Source of the DNA: Trileptium ribeirensis
Taxonomy: Eukaryota; Nematoda; Enoplea; Enoplida; Thoracostomopsidae
Direction of reading: 5' to 3'
Assembly: GCA_030248225.1 (NCBI GenBank)
Contig: JASANE010000328.1
Location: 1-64,000 of the forward strand
Length of the DNA stretch: 64,000 nucleotides
Below are positions 22,431 through 35,904 of this stretch, piece by piece. The notes under the pieces are model-generated. The model was not told the origin of the DNA. It ran no database searches and saw only the letters and a program-made list of their open reading frames with translations. The translations under genes were made by a program, and so were the position numbers. Each line of letters starts with the position of its first letter. Position 1 is the stretch's first letter.

Positions 22431-25400
22431 TAAAAAAGACAGTTCAAACTGTTACCAATACTTATAATAGTAAATGTTTATATAAAATATACTAATTTTA
22501 AATTGGATAGATATATACAAATAATTAGTACATGCAGGTATTACTTAAAATAAATACATGCTCATGCTAAAATTTGTAAGTTTTATGGGAATTTAGGAAC
22601 GTGCATAGATATATAGAAGTAAAAAGGGGGAAGGAGGTAGGCTTGGAACCCGGCCACAGTCCCAGAGGGTCCCGGCTAAGGGCTGTCTGCCGGCGGGTGG
22701 ATCCTAGTGGTGCTCTATTCCTGTCCTCGCTATGGGCCCCGTGCATAGAACTATAAGCAAAATTCAATGCAATTTCGTAGACAGGTAGGTAAACGTGCAA
22801 TGAACGCCTATCTGTGGTTTTAATGGATGACATGTTCATAGGCGCATCTGGCAGTCATTAGAACTTATAGATCCAAAATATAAAAGATTACACTGTCTGG
22901 CTGATAGACAATAGAACAGGCCTGTCGCAACTATAAGAGTAGGACAGATGGTCGCGTTTATTGAGTTGAGGAAAATCATACCGATTTTGAACTTCATAGC
23001 CGCTTTATTATTAGGAATTCTTTCATTTAACTATCCCTGGCATAGGACGCTTGTTTCAAATACGACGATCTAACGAATACGGGCAGATAATAATTTTCAC
23101 TTATATCAGTGTCTAGACGGTTTTGATTGAGGTGTATCTAATAATTCCTATTAACGATAATTTGGTTTTAAATTTATACTTCGGAAATTTGTAGCGGCAG
23201 TTTTCACATTTGCCCAGACTGGGCTTAGCTTATCAGAACAATGGGAAGATCGTGACAGAATTGCAGGTGCGAGACATTCCTTTGTTTCAGCGGGTTTCCT
23301 TGGAACTGAGCAGTACTTACTGTAGGACATAAATGGCGAGAAATTTTGTTTGGATCATCAGCTCGAAATCCTCAACTTAAATTCAAAATTGGGCTCGATT
23401 CCGATTGGAGCGCCATCAAAATCGCATGTAAAATATAATGACAAATATTCAAGGTTGGGTGTCCCACCCAGTATAAACGAATCAGGTCGATTTCGGCAGC
23501 GGTGAGGTCGGTCGACTTTACTGACAGGCTCCTGACTTTACTGACTGACTTTACTATTGTTTTATTGTATTTTCTGAGTGATTTTTCTTTTTCGCATGGA
23601 TTGTACGAGACATTATGATGGGTTTGTTGCGTGGTCGGGTTCAGCTGATGCTGCTTGCGGAGTCGAAGCGTGTTAGTATGGAAGTGGGAGTTAGGAACGC
23701 GAGTAGTAATCCGTAGTTTCCGTAGTAGTAATAAGACTGTGGTAGTATCTAGGTTATATGTTCGCATAGTTGCCCGCTAAATTTCATAGGTGAAGGTAGC
23801 TCGTTACCCGCTCAATTCGAGTCGATCTTCAGTCCGCCTTTAGGCAGACCCTCCCTTCCCCGACGTGCTACCCCAACGTGTTATATAGAATCATTCTAAA
23901 CGGTACAGTTCCGATTCATGTGAGGAGACAAAGTTTACCACCCGAAGTCCTGCTAATTCCCCGTGGTCTTAGGTTGATCGTAAGACCGCCTCTTTCGGAT
24001 ACAATAGATCCATACTTTTACGTGACGTCTGAGGTGAGTTAGGTTTGAAGAATTTTTCCTTGTGGTGACCACGGTTAAAGTTTGCTTGATCATGAAAAAG
24101 ATCGGATAAATGTAGAACTTGCGTTGGGTTTGTTATTTCTATTAAGCTTTTCAAATTTCGTAGTTTAGTGGATTGTTTGGCACTCATGCCGCTCTTGAGG
24201 TCGAACGGATTTGACAGGTAGGATAGAGGACGTATGCTCCATGGGCATGAATTAATTGTCGGAATAAAAATAGAAGTTATTGTTTTTTCTCTCAACCTAA
24301 GAAAATTTGAGACGAGAGGAAGAGAAAACAGATTTCTAGGAGCCGCATCCGTTGAGTCCATGTAATATCAATCAAGGAAGAGTGCTCTTTTGTTCAGCTT
24401 GATTGTTACTTTTGCTCTTTGAATAGCTTCTATATTGTTCTTGAGTTTTGTGTCGGTTTTTATAAGTCTTGGTCGCTTTTGGAATTTGTATTACAACCTA
24501 TGCATTACAGTATATCAAATGCGCTTTAACGTTGGTAATTCTTCGCATTTTTGTGTCATATAACGTTTGAATAACCTAATGGTAGGGTTTAAGTTGCAGG
24601 GGCACACCTTCAAAATCCCACAACATGTTCCCTTTAGCAGAGTTTTGGAAAAATAACGGTGGTGACCGAACACCAACATCGCTGCGCCACAGTCCCCCAT
24701 CAGCATGCCTTGGTTCATGCAGTATCTTAAATCCTTAGAGCTATGCAGTGACAAGTGCATATATCTAATACTAGTTAATGTGCCACCAAACAAACCCAAT
24801 ACATAGGATGTGTCCGAATAACGCAAGCTCCAGACGCTCCCTTTGTCCGCTTGCCTGAAGGGGTGACTCCTACACAAAAAAAACGAATAAAATCAAGGCA
24901 GTCGCTTCCTCCTGATTCAACTTTTGGAGATTAGCTAATCGGGTGGTCACTGCAACTCTGGAGCAAGACCAAGTAAACAGCTGGAACAGCATCCGAATAA
25001 AGTAAATAGAACAGAAAATGTTTATCGGGCAGATACAGATATGTGTTATCAGACGCTTGTGAACCCGGAATGTAATCTGACCTGGTTAAAGTGGTTCACT
25101 TTTGTCAATGGTGCGTTCAGATTTTCTAATGTTACTAAGAAATCTACGTTCGAATTTCTTATGTTCAGTCGTTGGAAGACTTTAATTGTGATATGTTCAA
25201 ATTTTCTAAGATAATCTAGTTGCAGTTACCAAGCTTCCCGCCTTTAAGTTTTATTGGCTGTCTTACTAAGGTTTTCGAATCTTAAATTTACCGAGTAATT
25301 AGACTGGATCTAGCGGGCGCTTCAGAGTCGGATTGATCTCCAACACAGACTTCGCCTTAAATACGTATAAGCTGGAGCCCCGCTCTAGCGTCGAGAAATT

Positions 25401-27497
25401 TACTCGCGTATTTCATGAACTGTAAACTGGCAACAGTTTTAGTGACCGTCACTTTTGACTATACATCCTGGTTAGATAATACCAAGTTTACCCTGGCCTT
25501 AGTAGACATCAGTTCATGGGGCGACGCTCTAACGTGGAAATCAAGCGTCTCTTCGGAGCTATACAATATTATGGGTTAATTAGAGTCGATATTTTTGTCT
25601 AAACCTTCGGACTCTTGAATTCGGGCAAAACACTTCGTCCAATTCGCGCCCCCACCGTTTGAATTTAGAGCCGATCTGAGAAAACCTTGTCTTCGGATCG
25701 ACCGGAGCAAAATTCTGACTGTTTTCTTAGCAACTTGATCGCTGAGTTTTGATAAAGCTTTGGTGAAAATTGGAAACAACTTTGGACCAGTCTCGTGCCT
25801 CGCGAAAAGTGTAAAATCGTACCCCCTGTGACTCTGGCAGTTTGGATGATAATTTACCACTAAGATAAATTCCCCTGTCGAACAACATCGATTCGCTATT
25901 TCCCGAGGTAGGGGTTAGACTTGACCAAGCATGAGACAATCTTACGAGATTGTAGGGGCGTCTTTATTTTTATGTGCTCATTAATTAAACAGAGATTACG
26001 GCAGCTGGCTAAAATGGAGGCCGGAGCATGCATAGGTCGCGCCTCATCAGTCGAATTAACCAGTAATGTTTCTCGGCTCATAGCGGGATATGGTTGACGC
26101 CTAGGCAGCCCTGCCGAGCAACGCAAATTTAATGAAAATTTCAGAGCAAGTTTGAGCACCCGATCCTTTAGTAGCCACAGGTTCTAGTTGTTCCCAAACG
26201 GTACACGCGATGGTGTCGCCCGTGCTGTAGAATTTTTAGTAAAAACGTGACAACCTTAGCGTACATCTACAGGACAGAGCTGCAGTCGCTCGAACACCAA
26301 GTTGATTGATGAGCGCGACTTAAAATCAAGTGGGCTTAGAAGTTATATATAAGCTTTGGAGATACGGGCTGTACCGCATTGACAAGTTTACGAGTTTTGA
26401 CCGAGTGGGTAGTCGGGAAAGTCTACGACATCCTCTTGCTGAGCAAGCGTCCACTGCTATCACTGTCGGTGTGCCATCGTTTCTGCCTCGGGCGATGCGA
26501 CCGAGTGTAAAATTTTAGATTGATGGACACATTGGTCTTCACGCACGACATACGGTTAGGTTGACATAAGACTTATGTTGAACTGGCAATGACCCATCCT
26601 GACCAAAGTATTGTCTTGTCGCCTCGTGATCTATATCGTGATATTTCATACATGATCGGTTAGCCGTTCAAATAACCGTTGGCGAAGGTTAGCATATGTC
26701 TCGCTCTTACAGTGGGGCGATTGGAAAGTTGCGTTAGGGACATCACTCGAAATTGGTAGAGGCCAGAAGAAGCATCGATAATTAGGCCTTAATATACATG
26801 TAATTATCTGCAAAATATTTGCTTTAATGTTCATAGCCGCGCATTGATTTGTACCCTAATTACGCTGATGATTATTACCATACATTGATCCATATCGCAT
26901 CCGACTTAATGCACCTAATTATACAATGATTTGTCCATTTTCGCGGCATAATGCATAACGTTTTAATACCTTGTGTTTCAATGAATCTACGTGTTGTGAA
27001 CGATCTGGGCCGTATCCTCGGTTTCCGCTTTTGGTGTCCGCTCATCCTCCTTTGACTTTCTAGCACCCCCAGCACGGGAAAACTTTCTCCGGGAATTATC
27101 GAATAATGGTATCGCTGCGCGTTACATTAGGCGAAATTCGAAGCATGCCAGGTCTCGTCGATCGGCACATAGCTAAGCGAACAGTCGCTAAAAATGGGCG
27201 TCATGGGAATGGCTGTTACTTGGCCCGATACTTTACGGGATCGCACTCGCTCATGCAGTCATTCCGCCCTTAAACGACTGAAATATTAATGATGTTGTAA
27301 ATCTCCTGAATACATTCCGGAGAGGCTCGTTTATTGTTAACCTGTATCCTTTTACATTTGTCGTAATACCATTGTGTAGCCTGCAATATATATAAGCTTG
27401 AATAAAAATATCGAAATTTAATAATGGTGTTTCACGTCATTTGTTCCAGAAGCGTTATATGTCTCCTCTGGTGTGTCCATGAGAATTGGCAAACCCT

Positions 27498-27542
27498 GCT
27501 CGCCAGGCCTTGTGGATGAGAAAATTCCAAGGCCTGACGAGC
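27498..27542. other. Short strong hairpin
   Basis: A 15-bp stem (GCTCGCCAGGCCTTG at 27498-27512 against CAAGGCCTGACGAGC at 27528-27542, one mismatch) encloses a 15-nt loop. No T-run follows, and no gene can be assigned to it. Confidence 0.6.
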
Positions 27543-29809
27543 GCAGTTCGCTACCTATAATTATATGATGGTAATAAAGAGATTGCGAGAGGAATCCATA
27601 AAACCGGCGATGGAAATCACTCATGAAGATAGTACACGCGAAAATCAATACAAATTTATTAGCCAATTTATTAACCAAAGTAAATTAACTAAAGCGACAG
27701 ATCACTGCTAACATGTTGCTGATCAGAGCATCCGACGTTAAACTCCCAGGGACTGTAGGAACCCTGCGGGGCCACATAGGCTACGACAAAATGAAGTGGT
27801 CAGAATATAACAAATTGAGTGGAACTCAAACATATACAATGGCCTAAACATTCATTTAAACGTCGAATTCAACAACTTTCATGCGAGATTTGGATAGATA
27901 ACATTGGCATGCCACTATGGCATGTGAACAGGTGTACGTGTCAGACTCGCTGGGGGAGCTCAGTAATCGTACCAATTACTAGACACGTGCGCAACCAGTC
28001 GGATGGGGTCCGAACACACATCGTAAATCACGCCTGCGACATGCTAAGATTCGTTGGTCTGATCAAGAAAATTGTAAAAATTGCAATATTTATGGTCTAT
28101 ACTTAAGGTTACGATAATCGGAGTCGTATGGACATGGTGTTAGGAAGTTGCGCTATGCAGCTGCGTACTGTTCTTACACAATTACTACCGATCAATACGG
28201 ATCCGTAAACGTCGAATCCTAGAAATTCGTCGAAATTTTGCTTATGGTATTTTCTCAAGTTAACAATCCTAAGTTATCCGGTTCTTCGGTTTCGACCAAA
28301 ATTCTTAGCCTACTTTACCCACGAGGTGGGGCAAACCTTAGAATTTGGAGTTTATAAAATTCGTATCAGCCTTTCTCTGTAGAAATTTGTGAAGAGGCTG
28401 GATTTGACCTACATTTTCTATTGCTGAGGGCTGGTCACCGGCCCCTCAAAAAATTGATTCGTCGGGCCGAGACCCGACAGACCCGACATCGCATCTCGCG
28501 GCGTTGGTAAAACCTGCACAAAATTGTTGCCGTTTGCAACGAGGAATATGAACTCTGGTAAAGTTGATATTTCTATCGCGTCGGCCGCTTATCGGAGCTT
28601 TGAGTCTCTGATAGCATTGTGCTCCTTGATGTCAGGCTATACAGAGAGAGAAACAGGAAACTGCTAGAATCCGAAATATAGTGTCATTATTTACAATTCC
28701 ACGAAATTTTATCAAAATTTCTGGAACGAATTGTGCAGACAGGAAATTCGACTATCTACTGTTCGTATTGAAATTCCTGGTACAACTCCGTGAATGCATG
28801 AATATTATACAATATGTATGTCTCTATATATGTATAAGTATGTAAATCGAGAACAAAACCTCTTAATCATGTTGCAACTCAAAACGACTGGCAACGGATA
28901 ATATGTTTTTGTTCTATGTATACATCAAGAAAAGTATTTCTTTAAACCTCGGTCTGCCTATATTCATCGCCTAACTCCTAACCCAACTCAGGAATTCAAG
29001 TTAAATCATTCTAGTCGCGAGTATCTAGTTTTAGTTATACCCTAACTCTTGACCGAGGGGTTCAGAATGCCTTCGACCAGACAAGCGGCTCGTTTACCGG
29101 CTAACCATGACTATGGATTTGCTGGACAAACTAGAACGGGCAAGACGTCATGGAAGAGAAAGCACTGGCAGGGAGTTTTTACATGTTAGAAAATTCATCT
29201 TATCAACTTATCGGTCAGCCCTATTTAACGACAAATAATCTCCGAACTTGTCTTCTTTGACATCAGAAACGCGTGACTTCTCAACAGGGCCTCCCTGCCC
29301 AGACTTACATGCTAGGATCCCATTCGTTGAATCATCCATTGCTCGTTAGCCCATAAGCAAAATCATAATCAAAAAGCCAACATCGCCAAGAACAAAATAA
29401 TGCAAAGCGACAGGTGAAAAAATGGTAGGTGTTTAAAACCGACCGATTTCCGTGCTGGCGAAGTCAGACTGATCTGCTTAAACTTGTCGGGACGTTAGAC
29501 CCCGACTGCATTTTCAGTTTCCGACCAATCGGAGACGATCTAATTGATACTGGAGTTGCGGTCTTTTCTGAAAATTATCAATAAACTTTTAGTTTAGGAC
29601 GGCTACTGTAAACCCAGTACAAACGTTGTCAAGACGCAATAGGCGTGATTTATGCCGCCATTAAACTTGTGCTGGGACGCCCAGGCCATTAGATTTTTGA
29701 CAATCCTTTCGGGGTCCCAAACCTAAGTCACCAAAATCGTCTCCTTAGATTTACCGCCGGTATAATCCTTAACCGGATGCCTCCCTAATCTCACTCAATG
29801 TTAGGATGT

Positions 29810-30270
29810 AATTAATCTCATTTTATGAGTTTTTACTTATTTAAACTCTATTTTTAATATTAATGTAATATTTGATTAATTAATATATTAATGTAATTTA
29901 ACTATGTAAAGCATGGTAAGTGCTTTGCTTTATTCCTAACCCTCTTCAAACAGAAATATATATAACCCTATATTCCTGTATTAAATTATACTGCTTTATT
30001 ATTTTTATATAAATAATTTCCTATAACTATCTTAAATTTATAATTAAATTATTAAAGTTTGCTTAATTAATATATAAATATTAAATTAATATTAATTTTA
30101 TACTAAATTATAAATACATCCGTTAGACGGTAGACACAATACTTATTTTATATAAATTTAATATTAACTAACTTTATTTACTTAATAAATGTATATACAT
30201 AATTAAATTTAATATTAAAATATATGTATTTATTCTTTATGGACTGATATATAAATATATACTTATGTAT
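29810..30270. repeat. Very AT-rich block
   Basis: About 460 bp made almost entirely of A and T, with many ATTAAT and TTAAT words, between two stretches of higher GC. No periodic unit is obvious and no gene is seen. Confidence 0.8.
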
Positions 30271-30279
30271 TGAGGACAG

Positions 30280-33060
30280 ACGTCTGTGTAAACAAGGCGT
30301 CAAAAAGTAAACAAACACAGGGTAAAGGACACGAAACGGGGTTCCACTCCTTCAAATACACTCAGGGCACAAAACGGTCCTCAGATTCTGACTCGGCTCC
30401 TCCAACCGAGCATTTTGATACCCAACAAATCAAGTTTTATACTGAAAAACGAAACTGGGCTCTTGGATAAAAGGTATATTTTTTGTGTCGGATTTAGCAA
30501 GGCGAACCCATCGAAAAATTCTCCCAATTTTCATTTGGTACTCTACCCAAGGTGGGCACAGCGGGATCATCCGGGCCTGAAACATAAGCCTCTGGCCAAA
30601 TATGATATTTATATAATTGTATATGTACTAATTATTAAAATCACTAATAAAGATAAACCATAATATTTATTCAATTTTCAGGCGTACTCCTAAATATTCT
30701 TTAATAAGTGCATGGATCATGACCGGATTTCCACAGGAATGGCTGGAAACGTTGTAAAATTCTGAATTAGAAAAGTTTGCCCCCACCGAAGATTTTTAAG
30801 CGGTTTTAGAGTTATGAGCCGAAACCGCAAGGACCCTCATGTCCGAGTATTCAGAATTGACAATGTAAAACTCATTTTATTTGATAAAGTTTTCCAGTGC
30901 ATGTTGAACACTGGAGAATTTAATATTTTGTGTTTAGTGCTAAAATTTATCGGACTTGTGCCTACTTGATGTTCTCTATGGTGATAACAGCCACAGATTT
31001 TTAGAGGTCCTCACTTGTGAGGACGGCCGAGAAGAGTTCCCGTTACGACCAATCTTTCTACCTAACTGGGGTTAAGTTTTCCTAGTCCTATCGCGCGAGA
31101 TCATGCCAGTTTCCTGCAATTGTGGGTTAATACAGGGAGTCGTACCGCACTGATAATTCGCGGGTCGGGAATGGCAAGGAGTCCTTAATCGCCTCCTCAA
31201 ACTCGAACTACCAAACATACAATAAGCATAAAATATAAGATATCAGTGACACAAATTCGAAATCAACACAATGACAAACAACGTATGTACGGTATATGTA
31301 TCAAAATGGCGGATCGGTACTAACAAGGTACGGAAAGTACCTTACCCAGCCCGATCTACCAACAGCAAACTTACGGCTTATACAAAAATGATCACCCCAA
31401 TAGAATATTAATAAGCAGTAACATCAATGGTACAATCAAATTACATACAGTTATGTGCCTTTATGGCTACTGCAAATAACATAGGTACACATATATCAAC
31501 GCGTTCATGGTAATGCAATTATATACGAAAACAATGGCATAAATTAGGTATACAATAATCAATATGGTCATGGTAATCCTGCATAAATCATGTATGCAAA
31601 TGGTGCCTTTATGGTCAGAACAAATAACATGGGACGATAAGCAACAACAATAATAATACGGTAATCATGCAACCATAGTACAATTATTGATACATATACA
31701 CTTTGATCATGCTCACGATGGCGGTGTAGAGCGTGGTACTAGTAAATATGGATGTGTATAGCGAAGGTTTCATGCATAGCTTTTCATGGTCTGCGATGCA
31801 TAAGGACTGTAAGTGAGGCGATGATGGGGTCTGGTGCAATCGGTTCCTTCATAAGGGGAAGCCGACACATGATCTAGATTTACGCAAGTAATACCATCGA
31901 TTACGAAAGTTCTATACACATATACTGGTGCGGGGAAATGGCTTCAATTTCGTTCAGATCCATTGTCTCTGGGAATCTTTTTCGAGGACAGTTTGCGACC
32001 AAAACTCGTAAATGTTGTCTATTAGGCTATTGTCAGAATTAATCTATCTCGTAACGGTCCAGTATAGATCTGTAACACCAGCAAAGCATCTAGACAGTTA
32101 ATGTTTCTTTCAGCGACACTTTTATTCTAAACAAATTATTTCAAAGTTTGAAAAATATCTAAAAATATTTCTGCATTTCGAGTGAAACATACGCTTAGAG
32201 TGCTCGGTTCATGAATACTTTCGACTAAAAACCATTTTATAACAAGCAGCTAACAAACTATTAGCTACTGATTTTAGCAAACCTGAAAACAATTAGGTGG
32301 TAAGAAACCCATTAATTCAAACGTTGCATACGATACTGTACGTTTGCGTAAAATATACGATGCTTTTTGTGAACGTAGATCAGTATAGGCTTTAGTTCTG
32401 TTTTCAACTCTGAGGCATTCCTAATAAACAATTAAGAAAAATTGCGGGAGAAAAGTCCATGGGCTCATATGAGCTCCATGCAGCAACGAAAATCAATAAA
32501 TCCCATCCAACTCCGACTTCAGGTTGCACCCATTTTGTTTGAATATAATTTTATCCTGGGGTTCCTCAATGGGGGGGCGGACGACATCTGAGCGGCCCTC
32601 ATCAAGCATACTGAAGGTAAATTTTACTGCATGGTACTTTTTACAGTATAATATGGTTCTGCGTTAATAACTATTTTAGCAACAGGTGGAGAAATTACTC
32701 GTCTGTGAACTCGAAAATATCGTACAAAAATAAAGTCACCATTTGAATTTTTTAGAAAAAAGAAGTGCAGACCAAACGGCGTGGCTTAGTCACGACAGCT
32801 TGACCACCCTACCGTTGGTTTGGAATTTCTTATAGAAATATTACATTAATATATTATAACGTAGTTGCTATTATTATACGATTATGAGATTGTTACTATA
32901 TTGCTCCAGGAGATAAAAAAGTACAAAAAATTACGTTTAAAATTGAGCTGCTACTTTAGTATAAAACGCAGATATAAATTAGATCTAATCACCATTAAAC
33001 TGAGTTAATAATATGCATTATGGATTTGGAACGACTTGTTTGCGATCGAAAAAATTTTGT
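30280..33060. other. Intergenic sequence without supported genes
   Basis: The area mixes AT-rich single-copy sequence with a degenerate tandem repeat at 31450-31690. Open frames at 30270-30663 are short and show no splice context or domain. A G-run (GGGGGGG) lies near 32571. Confidence 0.5.
31450..31690. repeat. Degenerate direct repeat of about 148 bp
   Basis: Two segments start with GTGCCTTTATGG (31454 and 31602), followed by AACAAATAACAT-like words and further on by GGTAATNNTGCA. The surroundings contain many CATGGTAAT-like words, so the array may be older and larger. Alignment by eye only. Confidence 0.45.
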
Positions 33061-33070
33061 AGATACGTAA

Positions 33071-33268
33071 CTAGTGAAATACGCTTGGGACCTGAGCTGG
33101 AAACCTCACTTTGAATCCGACTTTGTTTACATAACTCTTATAGCAGTTAGTCGCGCAATTTAATTTGTTTCCAACCAGTGTTTGGGTAACATCATTTTTG
33201 TATACTTTGTATACCAACGGATTTATCAAAGGCAAGGATAGCCAATAATAGTATTTTGCATCAACCAT
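33071..33268 (-). pseudogene. Possible class A GPCR TM7/C-tail fragment
   Basis: The minus strand encodes a hydrophobic stretch with YYYWLSLPLINPLVYKVYKN, which resembles the end of transmembrane helix 7 of rhodopsin-like receptors (the NPxxY motif, here NPLVY, followed by a short basic helix-8-like part). A cysteine pair (NCATNC) lies where receptors are often palmitoylated, then the tail ends PAQVPSVFH before TAG. The other six helices are missing. Directly upstream (33281-33345) is a copy of a MITE end also seen at 48760, which may have interrupted the gene. The motif is short, so the assignment is tentative. Confidence 0.3.
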
Positions 33269-33280
33269 ATATTTTTGCGG

Positions 33281-33345
33281 TTTTCATCTTATAATGTACC
33301 CAACGTTTGGAACCTGCGTACCCCACCGTGCAGGCCGATAACAGG
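33281..33345 (+). mobile_element. Fragment of the 48760-type MITE end
   Basis: The segment contains CTTATAATGT, then CCCAACGTTTGGAAC and CTGCGTACCCC. It parallels the left end of the MITE at 48760 (CGTTATAATGTTCCC, TGTTTGGAAC, TTTTGTCCCC). No matching right end was found nearby, so it is a truncated copy. Confidence 0.5.
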
Positions 33346-33825
33346 GTGTCTTACACACCAGCATGTTTTTTTATAAATTTTTTCAAAAATAGCTAGTTAG
33401 GCCTATTGCCACTTCTCACTATTGACACCCTATGCGAATAGTTAAGCCTAGGCTTACAATTAAACATCAATTTTTTGTCCTATGGTGCCTATCTCAAGTT
33501 TTCCGGCTACTGTAGGGGAAAATTAAACATGGTCCTCTAATTGTGCATTTTACTACGTTTAGCTACTATACCCAAAGCAACGGTGCGCTGCCGATGTATC
33601 AAATCAATACCCATTCGTTAGTGAATCATATCTTGTTACGGTTAATGTATGGCTGCTTTTACTATATAGCTTGGCGTCACAATCTCGTATACTGTCGTTG
33701 TTTTTGTAATTTTATTTTATTTTTCAAAAATATTTCCATTAATTAAAGTCTAACTTTCACACTGGTTGAGCATGGCGTTTCGACAGACCCAGGCGTCTCT
33801 GTATTCTTGGTGGCTGTTAACTTAC

Positions 33826-34077
33826 CTTTAATGATTGCAGTGCGTCCATCAAACTTTGGAATATATCTAAATACAGCCAATCGTTCTCGGCAAAAAATGC
33901 CCTGTTTTTTCGAAGGAACCTTCTGGCCTTGCGTGAATTTGGATCAACTGAACGATTGAAAAGACGATCTCTGGACACATCCTCGTCGATAACTGTATTG
34001 AAATCATTCGTTACGGTGTACAGTGACGCCAAACCAGCTTTTATTTGCGGTATAGCTGCGTTACGACTTCCAATATA
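33826..34077 (-). CDS. Internal exon of an unrecognised gene
   Basis: A well-bounded exon of 84 codons in phase 0. The acceptor is AATGTTTCAG and the donor AAAG|GTAAGT is near consensus. The peptide begins YIGSRNAAIPQIKAGLASLY and includes a very basic part (NSRKARRFLRKNRAFF), ending LMDALQSLK. There is no stop and no membrane segment. It may belong with the exon at 36450-36686: same strand, same phase at both ends and similar donor. No family recognised. Confidence 0.6.
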
Positions 34078-35838
34078 CTGAAACATTTAAGAATGACAAT
34101 AAACTATACTATAGAAAGCAACACATAGAGACAGGTACCTATGCCATTGATGTAGATGGGGTAGAGTAACACCAATATAAATCGGATCCCTCCAAACCGT
34201 ATTTACCTCCTTCTGCAGGCTCCGCATCCACCTTCTCCTCCACTCCCTCACTCCCACTCATACAGTCACGAAAGGCGCGCGAGATATTTTCGCAAAAATT
34301 AGCAAAATTAGAGTAAACAATCGGCAAAAGCGTTTAGGGGGGTTGGAAGATCTATGACTTGAAGACGTCCCCTGCTGATCATTTGCCTTTCTGGGCAGAC
34401 GGACCTTCGTAAGATATGACCTAAACATATGTTTAATGTTGACCCCTATGAATAATGAGTATTTGTTACTGACTGATGTGTATTGTGAATGATTGAGTTT
34501 CAATTATCCGTTTTTCATATTTGTGTTTGGAGTTTAACTTTCCAAACAAGTATAAAATTCAGTTGATTTGCTGCTAGAAAAAGAATAAATATCAGCTGAA
34601 CACGGCTTTGCTCTAGAATATAAAACGTTCAGGTCAAAACCCTATTTAACTTAATCTTTCAATATCTTATAGTTATTTTGCATATGGTGTAATATTTGGC
34701 AAACACGCTGCGACATTAGGCATGGAACGAAGGTATTATTTTTGCAAGAGTCGCACGCGAACCGCTGAGGTATGTAGCTGTTTCTCTCTTCTCTCTTCTT
34801 TAAGGAACCTCACAAACCAAGCGAATCACATTACACAAAATGCTCAGACAAACATAATGCTTCGCGATTTTCGTTGTCCTGTTTTAAAGCACTGGGCATT
34901 AAGCATACATAAAGCCACCGTAATCAAATTGAGAACAAATTAAGCATAGTAAATGTGGCAGGTAGTTACGAATATAAACGTTAGTTTGCACACTCGTTAT
35001 CCTTCAAGATGGATAAATAGCAGCGATACAACAAAAGTGACATATATAACCAGACTCATAACTACCCACCTAGTACAGGGGGCGTTGGCCAACTAAAATA
35101 CTGATAACGGCGTAACGAGACTATCCAAATTTGCCCCTACGTCGATCTACTTTTAACATCATTAAACCGGATTATCCGGCGGTCGAATATTGTGCAGAAT
35201 AGATGATTTTTCTGCGCTGAAGAAAAGTTACACAAAATGTAAATAGATCTGCGCAGAAAAAGTTTTAAACTCTTACGACTACAATAAACAACGCGAATGA
35301 AACCAAGTTCAATGGTAGGTCTGTCAAATTATTCTATGAAACGGGGTATGCCATTATCATACATTTAATCAGCCTTATATTCTTCTGGTTTAGAGCAACT
35401 AATGGGTGGGTGCTGGCACAAGTTGCGCACACCAGAATACATATAGTAAAACACTTTGAATATAATATTCTTTCATTGTGACTTGTGTAAAAAAGCCTTA
35501 AGTAGACATGATTTCAACACTTGAATTCAGTTTTTTGTATTGTAAAATGATGAAAGGACAAATGTGTGAAGTGGCTTTATAGGAGTATCATTGTACGAAT
35601 TGAGATGAACTTGCACAGCAAATTTAGTCAACTCGTGACGTCGATAAGTATTGACAATAGTTGGTACTGATAGTAAGTTTTATTCAAACCTTATATATCA
35701 TTAACGGTTGGAGTTAAAATATTATTCACTCAGTAATTAACCAATGCCAGGATTTGTTCTAATGTGAAATGAGAAATCATATTTTTCAAGCAAATTCTTT
35801 TATATCTTTAGGAATAAACATAATATCAATAAAGATGC

Positions 35839-35890
35839 ATATAATTGATTATATATATATATAATATATATAATTTAATATATAATTGAT
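35839..35890. repeat. AT dinucleotide-rich low-complexity run
   Basis: A short stretch of TATATA and ATATAAT words with partial self-complementarity. No further meaning is visible. Confidence 0.7.
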
Positions 35891-35904
35891 TGAACTATTT
35901 CCTG

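Larger units (their letters stand above)
17600..29800. other. About 12 kb of higher-GC sequence without recognisable genes
   Basis: Base composition changes visibly here: fewer A/T homopolymers, more CG dinucleotides and a roughly even base mix. There are open frames of 120-136 codons on the minus strand (21455-21865, 23372-23767, 23969-24361, 24515-24877). They show no domain signature, and their number and length are what chance would give at this composition. I found no transposon ends, tandem arrays or exons that I could support. Part of the block is the biased tract at 22010-22430. Confidence 0.55.

Noticed and set aside
27498..27542. Rho-type transcription terminator
   Set aside because: A good stem is present but there is no T-run, no adjacent gene and the DNA is eukaryotic.
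28970..29060. Telomere-like CCTAAC words
   Set aside because: Only a few scattered CCTAAC/CCCTAAC words, not a tandem array.
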